DNA from: an uncultured Mucilaginibacter sp.
Lineage (GTDB): Bacteria; Bacteroidota; Bacteroidia; Sphingobacteriales; Sphingobacteriaceae
Length of the DNA: 64,000 bases
NCBI GenBank assembly: GCA_913775265.1
Contig: CAJYJH010000054.1
Coordinates: 1-64,000 of the forward strand
Direction of reading: 5' to 3'
Below the pieces are notes generated by a model. That model was not told the DNA's origin. It worked only from the letters and a program-made list of their open reading frames with translations, and did not search any database. The position numbers and the translations under genes are program-made. This document shows, piece by piece, positions 52,101-63,200 of the stretch. Numbering within the stretch: position 1 is the first letter of the stretch; every line of letters starts with the position of its first letter.

Positions 52101-52946
52101 CTAATAGTCTCCCAACGTCTCTTCTAATTGACCTAAAGCTTGTTCTAATTGGGCATCGTTAGGGGCAACGCCGTGCCATTTGTGCGAACCCATCATAAAG
52201 TCGACACCTGCACCCATTTCTGTCTGCATTAAAATCATTACCGGTTTACCTTGTCCGCTCAGGCTGATGGCTTTTTGTAAGCCTTCTACAACGGCAGCCA
52301 TATCATTACCTTGCATTTCCATTACCTGCCAGTCAAAAGCCTCAAACTTAGCTCTCAGATCGCCTAATGAAAGTACCACTTTGGTAGGGCCGTCAATTTG
52401 CTGGCCGTTAACGTCAACGGTAGCAATCAGATTGTCTACGCGGTTGTGTGGCGCAAACATGGCAGCTTCCCAAATTTGACCCTCTTGCAATTCGCCATCG
52501 CCGTGCAGGGTGAAAACCAAACGGTCGTCGCCGCTCAGCTTTTTACCTAAAGCAGCGCCAATAGCTACTGAAAGGCCTTGGCCTAATGAACCGGATGCAA
52601 TACGCACACCAGGCAAACCCTCATGTGTAGTAGGGTGGCCTTGTAAACGTGAATCCAGTTTACGGAAAGTAGACATCTCGGCTTTATCAAAATAGCCTGA
52701 ATGTGCTAAAACAGAATAGAATACGGGAGAAATGTGGCCGTTAGATAAAAAGAATAGATCTTCGCCTTTACCTTCCATCGAAAAGGAAGGATTATGTTTC
52801 ATTACCGAAAAGTAAAGGGCCACTAAAAAGTCGGTACAGCCCAATGAGCCGCCCGGGTGACCGCTTTGGCAGCCATGCACCATGCGCACTACATCACGGC
52901 GCACCTGCGAGGCAATACCTTTAAGCTCTTGTATGTCTTGTGTCAT
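52101..52946 (-). CDS. Transketolase, N-terminal subunit
   Basis: The 281-residue product is the thiamine-diphosphate-binding half: GHPGGSLGCTDFLVALYF, GHPTTHEGLPGVRIASGSLG, and the GDG...N cofactor motif in HGDGELQEGQIWEAA with VDVNGQQIDG. It complements the C-terminal subunit downstream. The genes for transaldolase and transketolase lie together beside the xylan locus, which fits pentose disposal. Confidence 0.94.
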   Translation of the reverse strand: MTQDIQELKGIASQVRRDVVRMVHGCQSGHPGGSLGCTDFLVALYFSVMKHNPSFSMEGKGEDLFFLSNGHISPVFYSVLAHSGYFDKAEMSTFRKLDSRLQGHPTTHEGLPGVRIASGSLGQGLSVAIGAALGKKLSGDDRLVFTLHGDGELQEGQIWEAAMFAPHNRVDNLIATVDVNGQQIDGPTKVVLSLGDLRAKFEAFDWQVMEMQGNDMAAVVEGLQKAISLSGQGKPVMILMQTEMGAGVDFMMGSHKWHGVAPNDAQLEQALGQLEETLGDY

Positions 52947-52964
52947 TGAATGTTAGTTGATTTT

Positions 52965-53112
52965 GTTGAGTAGTTGAATGGTTGATTTGTTGAGTAGTTG
53001 ACTGGGTTAAGTAGTTGATTGAGGTGAGGGGCTTCTAAAAAATGACAGATCTATCACATCATAAAAGCCAATCACTTTAACTGCCAACAATTCAACCCAT
53101 CAACTACTCAAC
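52965..53112. repeat. TTGAGTAGTTGA repeats and a long inverted repeat
   Basis: GTTGAGTAGTTGA occurs directly at 52965 and 52989, with a degenerate third copy near 53010. A 21-nt inverted copy lies at 53092-53112, matching 52965-52985 at 19 positions. It fills most of the gap between the transaldolase and transketolase genes. Confidence 0.75.
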
Positions 53113-53119
53113 TAAAAGA

Positions 53120-53785
53120 TTATTTCCCTGCTTCAGCCGCTTTAGCGTGATCGGCCAGGAATTGAGCTAATCCATTATCTGTTAATGGGTGCTTAAGCAA
53201 TGCAGTAATGGCCGATAATGGGCCGGTAATCACGTCAGAACCTATTTTAGCACAATTAATAATGTGCATAGCATGACGTACTGATGCCGCTAAAATTTGA
53301 GTTTCGTAACCGTAGTTATCATAGATCAAACGGATATCTTCAATTAGTTGCAAACCATCGGTAGATACATCATCTAACCTGCCGATGAACGGCGATACGT
53401 AAGTAGCACCTGCTTTAGCAGCCAACAAAGCTTGGCCAGCCGAAAATACCAGCGTACAATTGGTTTTAATACCTTGTTGCGTAAAATATTTGATGGCTCT
53501 TACGCCGTCTTTAATCATCGGAACTTTTACTACAATACGCTCGTGTAATTTAGCCAGTTCCAGGCCTTCTTTAATCATTTCGTCGTAAGTAGTAGCAATT
53601 ACTTCGGCACTTACGTCGCCGTCGGTAATTTCGCAAATAGCTTTGTAATGAGCTTTAACATTTTCTTCACCGGTAATGCCTTCTTTGGCCATTAGTGAAG
53701 GGTTGGTGGTTACACCGTCAAGTACACCCAGTTCATGCGCCTCTTTAATTTGTGCAAGATTCGCCGTGTCAATAAAAAACTTCAT
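53120..53785 (-). CDS. Transaldolase (small, type 3B)
   Basis: The 221-residue product is of the short transaldolase/fructose-6-phosphate aldolase family. Lys87 in VVKVPM is the Schiff-base residue. Glu61 in [10 protein letters not shown] and Phe133 in [11 protein letters not shown] are the residues found in transaldolases, where aldolases of this family have Gln and Tyr, so transaldolase activity is favoured. It links the pentose phosphate pathway to glycolysis with the transketolase encoded next to it. Confidence 0.93.
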   Translation of the reverse strand: MKFFIDTANLAQIKEAHELGVLDGVTTNPSLMAKEGITGEENVKAHYKAICEITDGDVSAEVIATTYDEMIKEGLELAKLHERIVVKVPMIKDGVRAIKYFTQQGIKTNCTLVFSAGQALLAAKAGATYVSPFIGRLDDVSTDGLQLIEDIRLIYDNYGYETQILAASVRHAMHIINCAKIGSDVITGPLSAITALLKHPLTDNGLAQFLADHAKAAEAGK

Positions 53786-53854
53786 TATGTATGTGATTGA
53801 TTTCTGAATTGATATGCTTTTATAAAATGTATAGTCTCATTTACGGGTCTAAAG

Positions 53855-54952
53855 TTAAAATTTTACCACTTCCCAGTACGCTTTTTTAGGCTTGCGGTTT
53901 TCATCAAACAGTAAAGGGAAATTCTTCCGTCCCCGCACTGGGTATTCGTCCAGCCAGGAGTACTGGTCGCTTAAGTTCCAAAACGTTACACCAGTTACCG
54001 TGCCTTTAAAATCCCTAAATATTTTAAAAACTTCTTTGTATTTGTCGGCCTGTTTTTTCTCAAGCTCAGGAGTATATTCTCCTTTTTCACCCTCACGCAG
54101 CGGCCTGCGCTCTTTCTCCCACGGATAAAGAGATACATCAAGTTCGGTAAATTGAACTTTAAGCCCTAAAGATGCAAATTTTTGAATAGTATTCCGCAAT
54201 TCAGTTGCCGATGGTTCCCATAACGACCAATGCGCCTGCAAACCAACTGCATGTATAGGCACTTTGGCGGCCTTTAATTTTTTGAGCAGGCGATAAACAC
54301 GTTCGGTTTTTTCGGGACGTTCGGTATTGTAGTCGTTGTAAAAAAGCACAGCCGACGGATCTGCCTCATGGGCATATTCGAATGCTTTAGCTATAAAATC
54401 TTCGCCGCATATCTGGTACCATAATGAGTTACGCAGAAAATTGGCAGGGTTATCATCAATAGCTTCATTAACTACGTCCCAGGCATATATTTTACCCTTG
54501 TAGCGGCCAACTACGGCAAATATATGATCGTGCAGACGCTTTAATAATACCTCTTTAGTTACCTGTTTACCCGAGCTATCTACAAATAACCAAGCGGGCG
54601 TTTGTTCGTGCCAGCAAAGGTTGTGGCCGCGCACTTTAAGGCCATGGTGTTGCGCAAAATTTACGATAGAATCAGCATCACGCCAAAAGTAGCGGTCTTC
54701 GCGCGGATGAATTGGGCCCATCTTCATGGCGTTTTCGGGCGTCAAACTATTGAATTGCTGTAATATTAATTCAGCATCAACACCTGCCAGATGCCTGGGA
54801 GCTACTGCAACACCAACTGGGAAATAATTGCGGTAATAATCTTTCAGGCCTTTAACCGTTGACTGAGCCCAAACATTGTTAAAACTGGACGTTAAAAAAG
54901 ATAAAGACAGTATAATACTAAATTGTAGTGAAGTAAGGTTTTTTCTTGTCAT
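53855..54952 (-). CDS. Endo-1,4-beta-xylanase, GH10
   Basis: The 365-residue product has a signal peptide (to about residue 30, VWAQ) and one GH10 barrel. The acid/base is Glu163 in AWDVVNEAIDD and the nucleophile Glu270 in VQFTELDVSLY; RGHNLCWHEQTP and FYNDYNTE are further family marks. It cuts the xylan backbone into oligosaccharides. No carbohydrate-binding module is present. It is divergent from the hybrid sensor gene, with the second palindromic operator between them. Confidence 0.96.
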   Translation of the reverse strand: MTRKNLTSLQFSIILSLSFLTSSFNNVWAQSTVKGLKDYYRNYFPVGVAVAPRHLAGVDAELILQQFNSLTPENAMKMGPIHPREDRYFWRDADSIVNFAQHHGLKVRGHNLCWHEQTPAWLFVDSSGKQVTKEVLLKRLHDHIFAVVGRYKGKIYAWDVVNEAIDDNPANFLRNSLWYQICGEDFIAKAFEYAHEADPSAVLFYNDYNTERPEKTERVYRLLKKLKAAKVPIHAVGLQAHWSLWEPSATELRNTIQKFASLGLKVQFTELDVSLYPWEKERRPLREGEKGEYTPELEKKQADKYKEVFKIFRDFKGTVTGVTFWNLSDQYSWLDEYPVRGRKNFPLLFDENRKPKKAYWEVVKF

Positions 54953-55083
54953 AGATAAACTACTGAATAATTATTAGACAGATAAAGTTTTGAAATGATA
55001 AATCCTGAATAAATGCTTAGTAGACATTTATAAGTATTCGTAATATCTTTATTACTACGACAATTATAGACAAAAATCCTTAA

Positions 55084-55101
55084 ATTGCAATCGATTGCAA
55101 T
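55084..55101. promoter_or_regulatory. LacI-type palindromic operator ATTGCAATCGATTGCAAT (site 2)
   Basis: A perfect 18-bp palindrome, the longest of the three copies, 132 bp before the GH10 start. Confidence 0.75.
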
Positions 55102-55246
55102 AATAATAAACTTTGCTTTTTTGAGGCTTAACTTAGTAAGTTCAAATTTGGCCGTTGAAAACGTTTTAGCAACTTTTCGTTATGAATGAGATTGATTTTA
55201 GGCAAGTAATCTTGACACAATAAGCCAAAATTCTATACTGCATAGT

Positions 55247-55254
55247 TATATTTG
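55247..55254 (+). promoter_or_regulatory. -7 promoter box TATATTTG of the hybrid sensor gene
   Basis: Exact TAnnTTTG match about 119 bp before the preferred ATG (55373). No correctly spaced TTG was seen. Confidence 0.45.
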
Positions 55255-55372
55255 TAAACCAAATTATAAAATTTTCGTCTGCGTTATTTAGCAAGGATTG
55301 GTTTCAGCAAAGCGTACTCAAAGCTTATGCTATGAAACCTGCCGTGTTGAAGGCGTCTCGAATGCCGGAATA

Positions 55373-58300
55373 ATGATGAATGGATGTCTGATTTTTTTGC
55401 GTGTGCTGCTGATTTATGCAATCAGTATGGTTGCTCTTGCTCCGGTTTGGGCTCAAACTCCCAATATCCAGTTCACATCATTGTCGTCAAAAGATGGCTT
55501 GTCATCTAACACTGTTAACGCTATATTAAAAGATAGATACGGACTGCTTTGGCTTGCTACCGAGGACGGTCTGAACAGATATGACGGTACACGGGTTAAA
55601 ACTTACAGGCACGAGGCACGAGATACCACCAGTTTGGAAACTAATGAGATAGCGGCGTTGTATGAGGATGCCACAGGGCAATTGTGGATCGGAACGGTTG
55701 GCGGTTCGCTGCATAAGTACGACCGGCAGCACGATTGCTTTAAACGCATACATGCTACATTAAATAACAAGCCTTATAATCTTATCAATGTTAAGTCGAT
55801 AGCCAGTGACAGGAGTGGCAAACTTTGGCTGGCTACCTTTGCGGGCTTGAGTATATATGACCCGGCCACCTCACGACTAAACCGATTCGAAAATAACAGG
55901 CAACTGCCGGCTGCACTAAAAAGCGGTGTAATGCTGAGTGCTTATCGGGATAGCAAGAACCGGATGTGGTTAGGTACGCGGTCTGGCTTATACAGGTACG
56001 ATGATGTTTCGAAGCGCTTCATCACCTTTTTACACAACGACGCTGATGCTTTGAGTATTGCAGGTAACGCGGTAAAGACTATCACTCAGGATGCTTCAGG
56101 CAATTTGTGGTTTGGTACAACAGATGGTTTGAGCATGCTTCAATCTAATGAGCAGGGCTTTAAAAACTATAAGTATTCATCAAGTACAAAAGGACAAACC
56201 ATCAGCAGTAGCGTAATTTACGCTGTAGCGCCCAAAAGTAAAAACGAGCTATGGGTGGGCACGGAGAGCGGATTGGATTTGATTGAAATTTCGTCGGGAA
56301 ACGTTAAGTGTTTTAATCCGGACAGCCGTAACAGCTTTAGTTTAACCAGCAAATCCATCAGGAGTCTGTTGATAGATAAGCAAGGCATTTGCTGGATAGG
56401 AACCTACCAGGGTGGAGTAAACAAATATGATGAAAACTTAACTTTTTTCAGCCTAAAAAGAAGTAACCCGTTTGATCCGTATGGCTTAAGTGCGCCCTTT
56501 GTAACCTCATTTGCCGAAGCTGCCAACGGTAATGTTTTTGTAGGTACTGATGGCGGTGGATTAAACGTTTTTAATCCGCAAACTCGTTTATTGCACCATG
56601 TTGCCATCAGGTCTAAGATAGACAATCCAACGTCAGGCCTGTCTATTTTAACATTAGCCAAGACAAAAAATAACCGGTTATGGATAGGCACTTATCAAAA
56701 TGGGCTCTTCGGTTACAACCCGCAAACAGGAGCCTGCCAGCAGTTTATTAAAGATGGCTCAACGGCTTCTTTAAGCAGCAACGATATCTTTTGTTTGATG
56801 CAAGACAAACACGGCAAACTTTGGATAGGTACCAATGGCGCCGGTGTTAATATACTCGATCCGTTAACCCAAACGGTTGATCGTAAACTACCGGAAGAGA
56901 TTTTGGGACAGGTACCGCAAACCTTGCATAACGGTTTTATACGTGCTTTTGAAGAAGATCATCTCGGCAACATCTGGGTTGGTACCAATGGCGCAGGTAT
57001 CAGCATCTATAATCCAGAAACAAAACACTATACCATTCTTCAGCGGAGTAATAAAACCTTCCCGAGCGATAAAATTAATACTATACATGAAGACAGGCAA
57101 GGCGTGGTTTGGATAGGTACCAGTGACGAAGGTTTGGTAAGTATAGATGCAAGCCGAAAACACCTAAGGGTATTTAACGAGCGAAACGGGTTGCCCAATA
57201 ATGTTATTTTGAAAGTTATTGAAGACCGAACAGGTAAAATATGGGTGACTACCAACAAAGGTGTAAGTGCGCTGGATGATGCAAGAAAAGGCTTTGTTAA
57301 TTATAGCTCGTTTAATGGTTTGCAAAATAATGCATTTATACAAGGTGCCGGCTTTGCCGCAAGCAATGGGCAACTGTACTTTGGTGGCAACGAAGGGTTT
57401 AACTACCTGATGCCAACTGATGTAAAAATAAACAATAATGTGCCGCCTGTACTGATTACCAACTTAACTATAGGCGGTAAAGCCATAACTTCGGCAGATA
57501 AAGATCATCTCGATGAAGATATATCTGTAGCTAACAAATTTACGGTAGATTATAAGCAAAGCTTCGCGTTGAGCTATGTAGCCGTTAATTATACCAGCCC
57601 TAAGCAAAATCATTATGCTTACAGGCTCAAAGGGTTCGAGAAAGATTGGATAGACGCAGGTACCAACACTACAGTTTATTATACCAATTTAAATCCGGGA
57701 GAGTACTTGTTTGAAGTAAAGGCCTGCAATAATGATGGCGTTTGGAATAATACTGGTAAATCAATTAAAATAGTGGTAAAGCCTCCCTTTTGGCTTAGCT
57801 GGTATGCTTATTTGATATATATTGTGTCGGCGATTAGTGTGCTGTTATATATCAGGCATCGTGGCATACGCCAGTTGCAACAAGAGTTTAAACACGAGCA
57901 GGAAAAACGCGAGCAGGAACGCCTGCGCGAGCTGGATCAAAGCAAAATTAAATTCCTGACTAATCTGAGTCATGAGTTTAGAACGCCTATAGCATTGATT
58001 ATGGCTCCGGCAGATAAATTGCTAAACCAACCGGTAGATATACAAACCTCGGCGCAGATTAACATCATTAAACGCAACGCGCGCAGACTGCTGAACATGG
58101 TTAACCAACTGCTTGATTTCCGTAAACTTGAGGAGCAGGAACTAAAACTTTGTGTTGCAGAAGGTGATGTCATTGCGTTTTTAAAAGAAGTAAGCGAATC
58201 GTTTCGGGATTTGTCGGAGAAAAAGAGAATAACCTTTGTTTTTAACAGTGGTTTAGACGGGTTGCTGATGCGCTTTGATCATGATAAGTTAGAACGCATT

Positions 58301-59500
58301 TTATTTAATCTTTTATCAAACGCCTTTAAATTTACGCCGGAAGGAGGGAAAGTGATGCTGGCCGTTTATTTACGCACAGGAGTAGAAGGTTCGCAGCAAG
58401 ACAGTTTAGTGATTGAAGTTACTGATACTGGTATAGGCATTGGCGCAAACCAACAGGCACAAATATTTGAACGCTTTTTCCAAAGTGATCAGTCTCCGGC
58501 TATACTAAACCAAGGCAGCGGTATAGGCCTGTCCATCGTAAAAGAATTTGTAAGCATGCATGGCGGAAGCGTAGCTGTAAAAAGTGAATCTGGATTGGGC
58601 AGCACGTTTACAGTTGAGCTACCTTATGAACCAGTTCATCTCCCGTTATCATCGAAACCCTATGATGTGCCGGAAGAAATCGGTTCATCCGATGGCTTTA
58701 TTGCCGGAACATCTGAACCGGGTGATCATTCATTACTATTAATTATTGATGACAACGAGGAGTTTCGGTTTTATCTTAAAGATCATCTAAAAGCAAATTA
58801 CAATATAATAGAGGCGGCTGATGGCAAAGAAGGATGGCAGCAGGCCTTAGCTCATCATCCGGAGCTAATTATCAGCGATATGATGATGCCCTTTATGGAC
58901 GGGATAGAGTTGAGTAAAAAGCTCCGGGCCGATAAACGGACCTCTCATATCCCGGTTATCCTGTTGACTGCCTCTACCGGCGAACGCGAACAAATGCAGG
59001 GGTTAACATCAGGCGTAAATGATTATTTAACCAAGCCCTTTAGCTTCAATGTCTTGAACGCTAAAATCAGTAATATGCTGGCCTTTAGCCGAAGCCTCAA
59101 AAAGGCCTACTCCAAGCAACTAAGTGTCGCGTCTCCAGAAGTAGAGATTGAACAGGCTGGTGAGCGTTTTATTAAGACAGTTGTAGATTACGTTAAATCG
59201 AACCTGAATAATACTCAGTTATCGGTTGAAGATCTGAGCCGTCATGTAGGCATGAGCCGTGGATCATTGTATAACAAACTATTAGAAGTGACCGGACAAA
59301 CTCCTGTAGAGTTTATACGTACTATGAAGCTGGAACAAGCTGCCCTGCTGCTTGAAAAGAGTGATATGAACATTGCGCAGATTGCCTATACCGTAGGATT
59401 TACTACTCCCAATTACTTTGCAAAATCATTTAAGTCAAAGTACAACATATTACCATCAGAATACCTCAATCTGAAAAGAAAAACATTTGAAATAAAATAG
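55373..59500 (+). CDS. Hybrid two-component system regulator (HTCS)
   Basis: From the ATG at 55373 the product has 1375 residues. A signal peptide (ALAPVWAQ) is followed by a periplasmic double propeller of two-component-regulator repeats (WIGTxxGL motifs) and a Y_Y_Y domain. A membrane helix (WYAYLIYIVSAISVLLYI), HisKA (LTNLSHEFRTPIA), HATPase, a receiver (LIISDMMMPFMDG) and an AraC-type helix-turn-helix at the end complete it. HTCS proteins bind oligosaccharides outside and activate the adjacent utilisation locus inside. The target here is presumably the xylan genes around it. An upstream in-frame ATG at 55298 is less likely. Confidence 0.95.
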   Translation: MMNGCLIFLRVLLIYAISMVALAPVWAQTPNIQFTSLSSKDGLSSNTVNAILKDRYGLLWLATEDGLNRYDGTRVKTYRHEARDTTSLETNEIAALYEDATGQLWIGTVGGSLHKYDRQHDCFKRIHATLNNKPYNLINVKSIASDRSGKLWLATFAGLSIYDPATSRLNRFENNRQLPAALKSGVMLSAYRDSKNRMWLGTRSGLYRYDDVSKRFITFLHNDADALSIAGNAVKTITQDASGNLWFGTTDGLSMLQSNEQGFKNYKYSSSTKGQTISSSVIYAVAPKSKNELWVGTESGLDLIEISSGNVKCFNPDSRNSFSLTSKSIRSLLIDKQGICWIGTYQGGVNKYDENLTFFSLKRSNPFDPYGLSAPFVTSFAEAANGNVFVGTDGGGLNVFNPQTRLLHHVAIRSKIDNPTSGLSILTLAKTKNNRLWIGTYQNGLFGYNPQTGACQQFIKDGSTASLSSNDIFCLMQDKHGKLWIGTNGAGVNILDPLTQTVDRKLPEEILGQVPQTLHNGFIRAFEEDHLGNIWVGTNGAGISIYNPETKHYTILQRSNKTFPSDKINTIHEDRQGVVWIGTSDEGLVSIDASRKHLRVFNERNGLPNNVILKVIEDRTGKIWVTTNKGVSALDDARKGFVNYSSFNGLQNNAFIQGAGFAASNGQLYFGGNEGFNYLMPTDVKINNNVPPVLITNLTIGGKAITSADKDHLDEDISVANKFTVDYKQSFALSYVAVNYTSPKQNHYAYRLKGFEKDWIDAGTNTTVYYTNLNPGEYLFEVKACNNDGVWNNTGKSIKIVVKPPFWLSWYAYLIYIVSAISVLLYIRHRGIRQLQQEFKHEQEKREQERLRELDQSKIKFLTNLSHEFRTPIALIMAPADKLLNQPVDIQTSAQINIIKRNARRLLNMVNQLLDFRKLEEQELKLCVAEGDVIAFLKEVSESFRDLSEKKRITFVFNSGLDGLLMRFDHDKLERILFNLLSNAFKFTPEGGKVMLAVYLRTGVEGSQQDSLVIEVTDTGIGIGANQQAQIFERFFQSDQSPAILNQGSGIGLSIVKEFVSMHGGSVAVKSESGLGSTFTVELPYEPVHLPLSSKPYDVPEEIGSSDGFIAGTSEPGDHSLLLIIDDNEEFRFYLKDHLKANYNIIEAADGKEGWQQALAHHPELIISDMMMPFMDGIELSKKLRADKRTSHIPVILLTASTGEREQMQGLTSGVNDYLTKPFSFNVLNAKISNMLAFSRSLKKAYSKQLSVASPEVEIEQAGERFIKTVVDYVKSNLNNTQLSVEDLSRHVGMSRGSLYNKLLEVTGQTPVEFIRTMKLEQAALLLEKSDMNIAQIAYTVGFTTPNYFAKSFKSKYNILPSEYLNLKRKTFEIK

Positions 59501-60042
59501 GCATAAATTTCCTTGGCTTATCTAACAATGCTTTCTGTATTGATCTGTTTCCTAATCCCTCCACTACATCTTGTTTGCATAGGTCGTTACATTAAGGTAA
59601 GCAAAATTTACTAAAAACCAGGGTAAATTTGTAGAAGAGCGTAGTGTAACATAATTTTAAGCGGTCGAAGTATTTGTACGGAATTGTAACTCACTGATTT
59701 CGTATAAAGCTCAAACATTATAAACGGAAATAAAGGCACAATTTGAGATTATTTTAATGAATTATTCTTATAATTATTTATAATGTATGAGTGTGGGTGG
59801 TTTATTGTTAATATTTGAAAATTGCTGTTGACTTAGTATTGGTTAAGGGATATTAATAGCAACTTTTAAACGCCTGCATTGAACATTTGTGTATATATTT
59901 TGTACAAAATTGCTTGGGGTGCGTAAATTACTCCTATACCTTTACCATTGTAATAACCAATAAAACCGATCGTTTTTGTACAGTCTGTCAATCTTTGTTT
60001 TTCAGGCCGATCAGCTATTATAAAAGTGTCAATAAGCGCTTG

Positions 60043-60064
60043 AAGGGTGGAATGCCCTTTTTTT
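60043..60064 (+). terminator. Terminator-like hairpin upstream of susC
   Basis: AAGGG and CCCTT form a short stem with a 7-nt loop followed by a run of T. It lies 540 nt after the sensor stop codon and 12 nt before operator site 3. Confidence 0.5.
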
Positions 60065-60075
60065 ATCAGCACCTA

Positions 60076-60089
60076 TGCAATCGATTGTA
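60076..60089. promoter_or_regulatory. LacI-type palindromic operator TGCAATCGATTGTA (site 3)
   Basis: One mismatch from the perfect palindrome of sites 1 and 2; lies about 195 bp before susC. Confidence 0.7.
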
Positions 60090-60283
60090 ATTTATGCAAA
60101 GTGGTGTCTTAAAGCGATGATTTAGACAGACGCAAAAGCTAATTCTACAGATAAGAACTAAATTATAAACATAAATGAATATTAGAATTTAACAACAATC
60201 CAGAAAGAAAAAAACAAACAATTGTAAATTAAAACCAGCCTTAAGTTAATTATATGAGAATACTTCAACTTTCAAAATTCATG

Positions 60284-63200
60284 AAAACATATATAGCAGC
60301 AGTTGTGCTAACTATGTTTTCATCCGTGCTTTTTGCACAAAGCGTGCCTATTAAAGGTAAAATTGTTGACGAAAAAAATGAGCCCTTGGTGGGAGCCACA
60401 GTCAAAGTAACAGGTGGTACTACCGCTGCAGTCGCTGATGTAAATGGTAACTTTACCTTGAATGCTCCGGCAGGAACCAGCAGCGTGACCGTTTCATTTG
60501 TCGGTTATAATGATTTTGTGAAAACCGTTGCGTCTGGAACCACTAATCTGGGCACGCTAACCTTAACCAGAAGTGCCAGTAACCTAAACGACGTAGTTGT
60601 GGTAGGGTACGGTACACTTCGCCGGCAGGATGTTACAGGTACTGTGGCCTCGGTTGACGCAAAAACTTTGCAAGAGATACCGGCTTCCAACTTTGCAGAG
60701 CAGCTTAAAGGCAGGGTAGCTGGTGTTGACGTAGTGAGCGGCAGCAACGGGCCTATTATTTCGATACGTGGCAACCGTACTATAGGCGCTGCTCCTGGTG
60801 TAGACGGACCACTGATTGTATTAGATGGTCAGCCTTATTATAACTCGATCGAAAATATCAATCCTTCTGATATTAAAAGTATCGATGTATTAAAAGGTGC
60901 CTCAGCGACGGCAATTTACGGTTCACGTGCTTCGGGTGGTGTGTTGTTAATTACAACTAATCGCGGCAGGGTAGGCCAAACAGTTACTGCATATGATACT
61001 TATGTAGGTGTGAGCAAGCTGCAAGGTAACTTCAGAATGCTTAACGGACAAGAATTTGCCCAGCTACAAAACGATGCGCTACAAGGCGCCGTGTTGCAAG
61101 GTTATTCTAACAATACACCTTCAAATCCTTACGCACTCACAGCAATCGAAAAACAAGCGTTAGCTGAGGGAATTAGCACAGATTATGTAAAACTGCTAAT
61201 CAAACCATCAATGATTTGGGATCAGAGTTTACGTGTTTCGAGCGGTACTGAGAAAACTCAATTTACTGTTGGCGGCGGTTACCGTTTAAATACTACGTTG
61301 CAGCCAAATAATGATAGCAAGCGTATTTCGTTGAATGCTACCCTTGATCACAAAATAAACAAGTATTTAAAATTTGGTTTAACTACTTTAACTACTGTAC
61401 GTCTAATTAACAATGGTGGTGGCGATCAATTGTTAAGCGCCCGTTATATCAGTCCGCTTACTTATCCTTATTTGCCAGATGGCAGTATAAACCCTACGCC
61501 GCAATCAGACCAGATTGATGCAACTTTTTTAAACCCATTGCTTCCTGGCCAAAGTCCAAACCAGTACTACGATTATACGCGTGGATTCACACACAACGAC
61601 ATCGTTTACGGAGAAGTTTCGCCGGTTGATCATTTAAAATATCGCTACACCTTAAACTACAACTTTAATCAGTCGTTACAAGGGTTGTATCGTGGTATAA
61701 ACAATGTTGATATTGTAAACGCTGCACGTACTACTGCCAGTACAATTAACAACTACCAATACCGGTTAGCCCAAGAGCATCTGTTAACTTACGATAATAC
61801 GTTCGCTAATAAGCATAGAGTAAATTTTGTTGCCGTTTTTAGAAATGAGAAACAACACAATGAAAATTCAAGAATTGACGGCACAGGTATCCCTTTTGAT
61901 GCTGTACGCAATAGCAACCTCGGTTTAGCAAACACGATCACTGGTGTAAATGGTACTTTTATTGAGCAAGGCCTTATTTCCTACATCGGTCGCTTAAACT
62001 ATGCTTTTGATAATAAGTATGATTTAACTGCATCAGTAACCACTGATGGTAACTCTGCATTAGCATCCGGAAACAAATACACTACTTATCCGTCCATCGG
62101 TTTAGGTTGGGTATTAAGTAACGAGAGCTTCATTAAAAAATATTCATTTATTGATAACCTAAAACTGAGGGCAGGTTACGGTATAACATCAACTACCGCT
62201 ACCATAAATCCTTATGCAACTTTAGGTGCTTTAAGTTCATCTAAGTATCAATACGGTGGTGCGTCTACAGGTAATGCGCAGGGTGTGCGGGTAACATCTT
62301 TAACCAACCCAACTTTAACCTGGCAAAGAACGCATGAGTATAACATTGCGTTAGACTTTGGTGTGTTAAAAAACAGAATTACAGGTTCGGTAGAAGTTTA
62401 TAAACAACGTACAACCGGTATCATTTTACCAAACCAGTTGCCTGTAACTAACGGCGCGTCTTCGCAGATCTCGAATTTGGGTACATCATCAAACAAAGGT
62501 TTAGAAATTACGCTGAGCAGTGTAAATATTCAAAACTTAGGTGGCTTTACCTGGTCAACCGATTACAACATGTCATTTAGCCGTGAGCGTATTGAAGAAT
62601 TACCAAATGGTGCTCAGTTTAATATTGGTGCTGGTCAATTTGTTGGTCAACCATTGAGTGTTATTTATGATGTAAGAAAAATAGGCATCTGGCAGTTAGG
62701 CGACTCGCCTGGTATTGATAACTCAAAACCACAAACCAGCGGCCCGGTTTACCAACCGGTAAGAGGTCAGGCTGGTACATTGCAGTACCCCGGCCAGATT
62801 CGTGTTCAGGATTTAAACGGTGACGGGAAAATTGACAACAACGATAACCAGATTATCGGCAACTTCCAACCGAAGTACCAGTTTGGTATGACTAACCGTT
62901 TTGCTTATAAAAACTTCGATTTAAGTATTGTTATACAAGGTAGAATGAAGTTTACTACGGTAGTGCCATATGTATCATCGGCAAACTCAGCTTACGTAGG
63001 ATGGCAATATCTTAACTTAGGTCGTCATAATCAGCCTTATATTGATTATTGGACACCGACTAACCCAACAAATGCATTTCCGATGCCGAACGCTCAGATT
63101 CAGGGTAATTATTATTCAACCCTGCAATACTATGACGGTTCATTTATTCGCGCAAAAAGTATAAACTTAGGTTACAATCTTCCGGCTGGCATTGTACGTC

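Larger units (their letters stand above)
54953..55372. promoter_or_regulatory. Divergent promoter region GH10 / hybrid sensor
   Basis: This gap of about 420 bp holds the 18-bp operator at 55084-55101 and a TATATTTG -7 box at 55247-55254 pointing to the sensor gene. No other gene or RNA was seen. Confidence 0.5.
59501..60283. other. Long untranslated region before susC
   Basis: This gap of about 780 bp has no convincing gene. It contains the terminator-like hairpin at 60043-60064 and operator site 3 at 60076-60089, and then an AT-rich leader of nearly 200 nt. Confidence 0.5.

Noticed and set aside
59887-60090. 67-codon frame before susC
   Set aside because: It runs through a terminator-like hairpin and the operator palindrome and has no family-like features.
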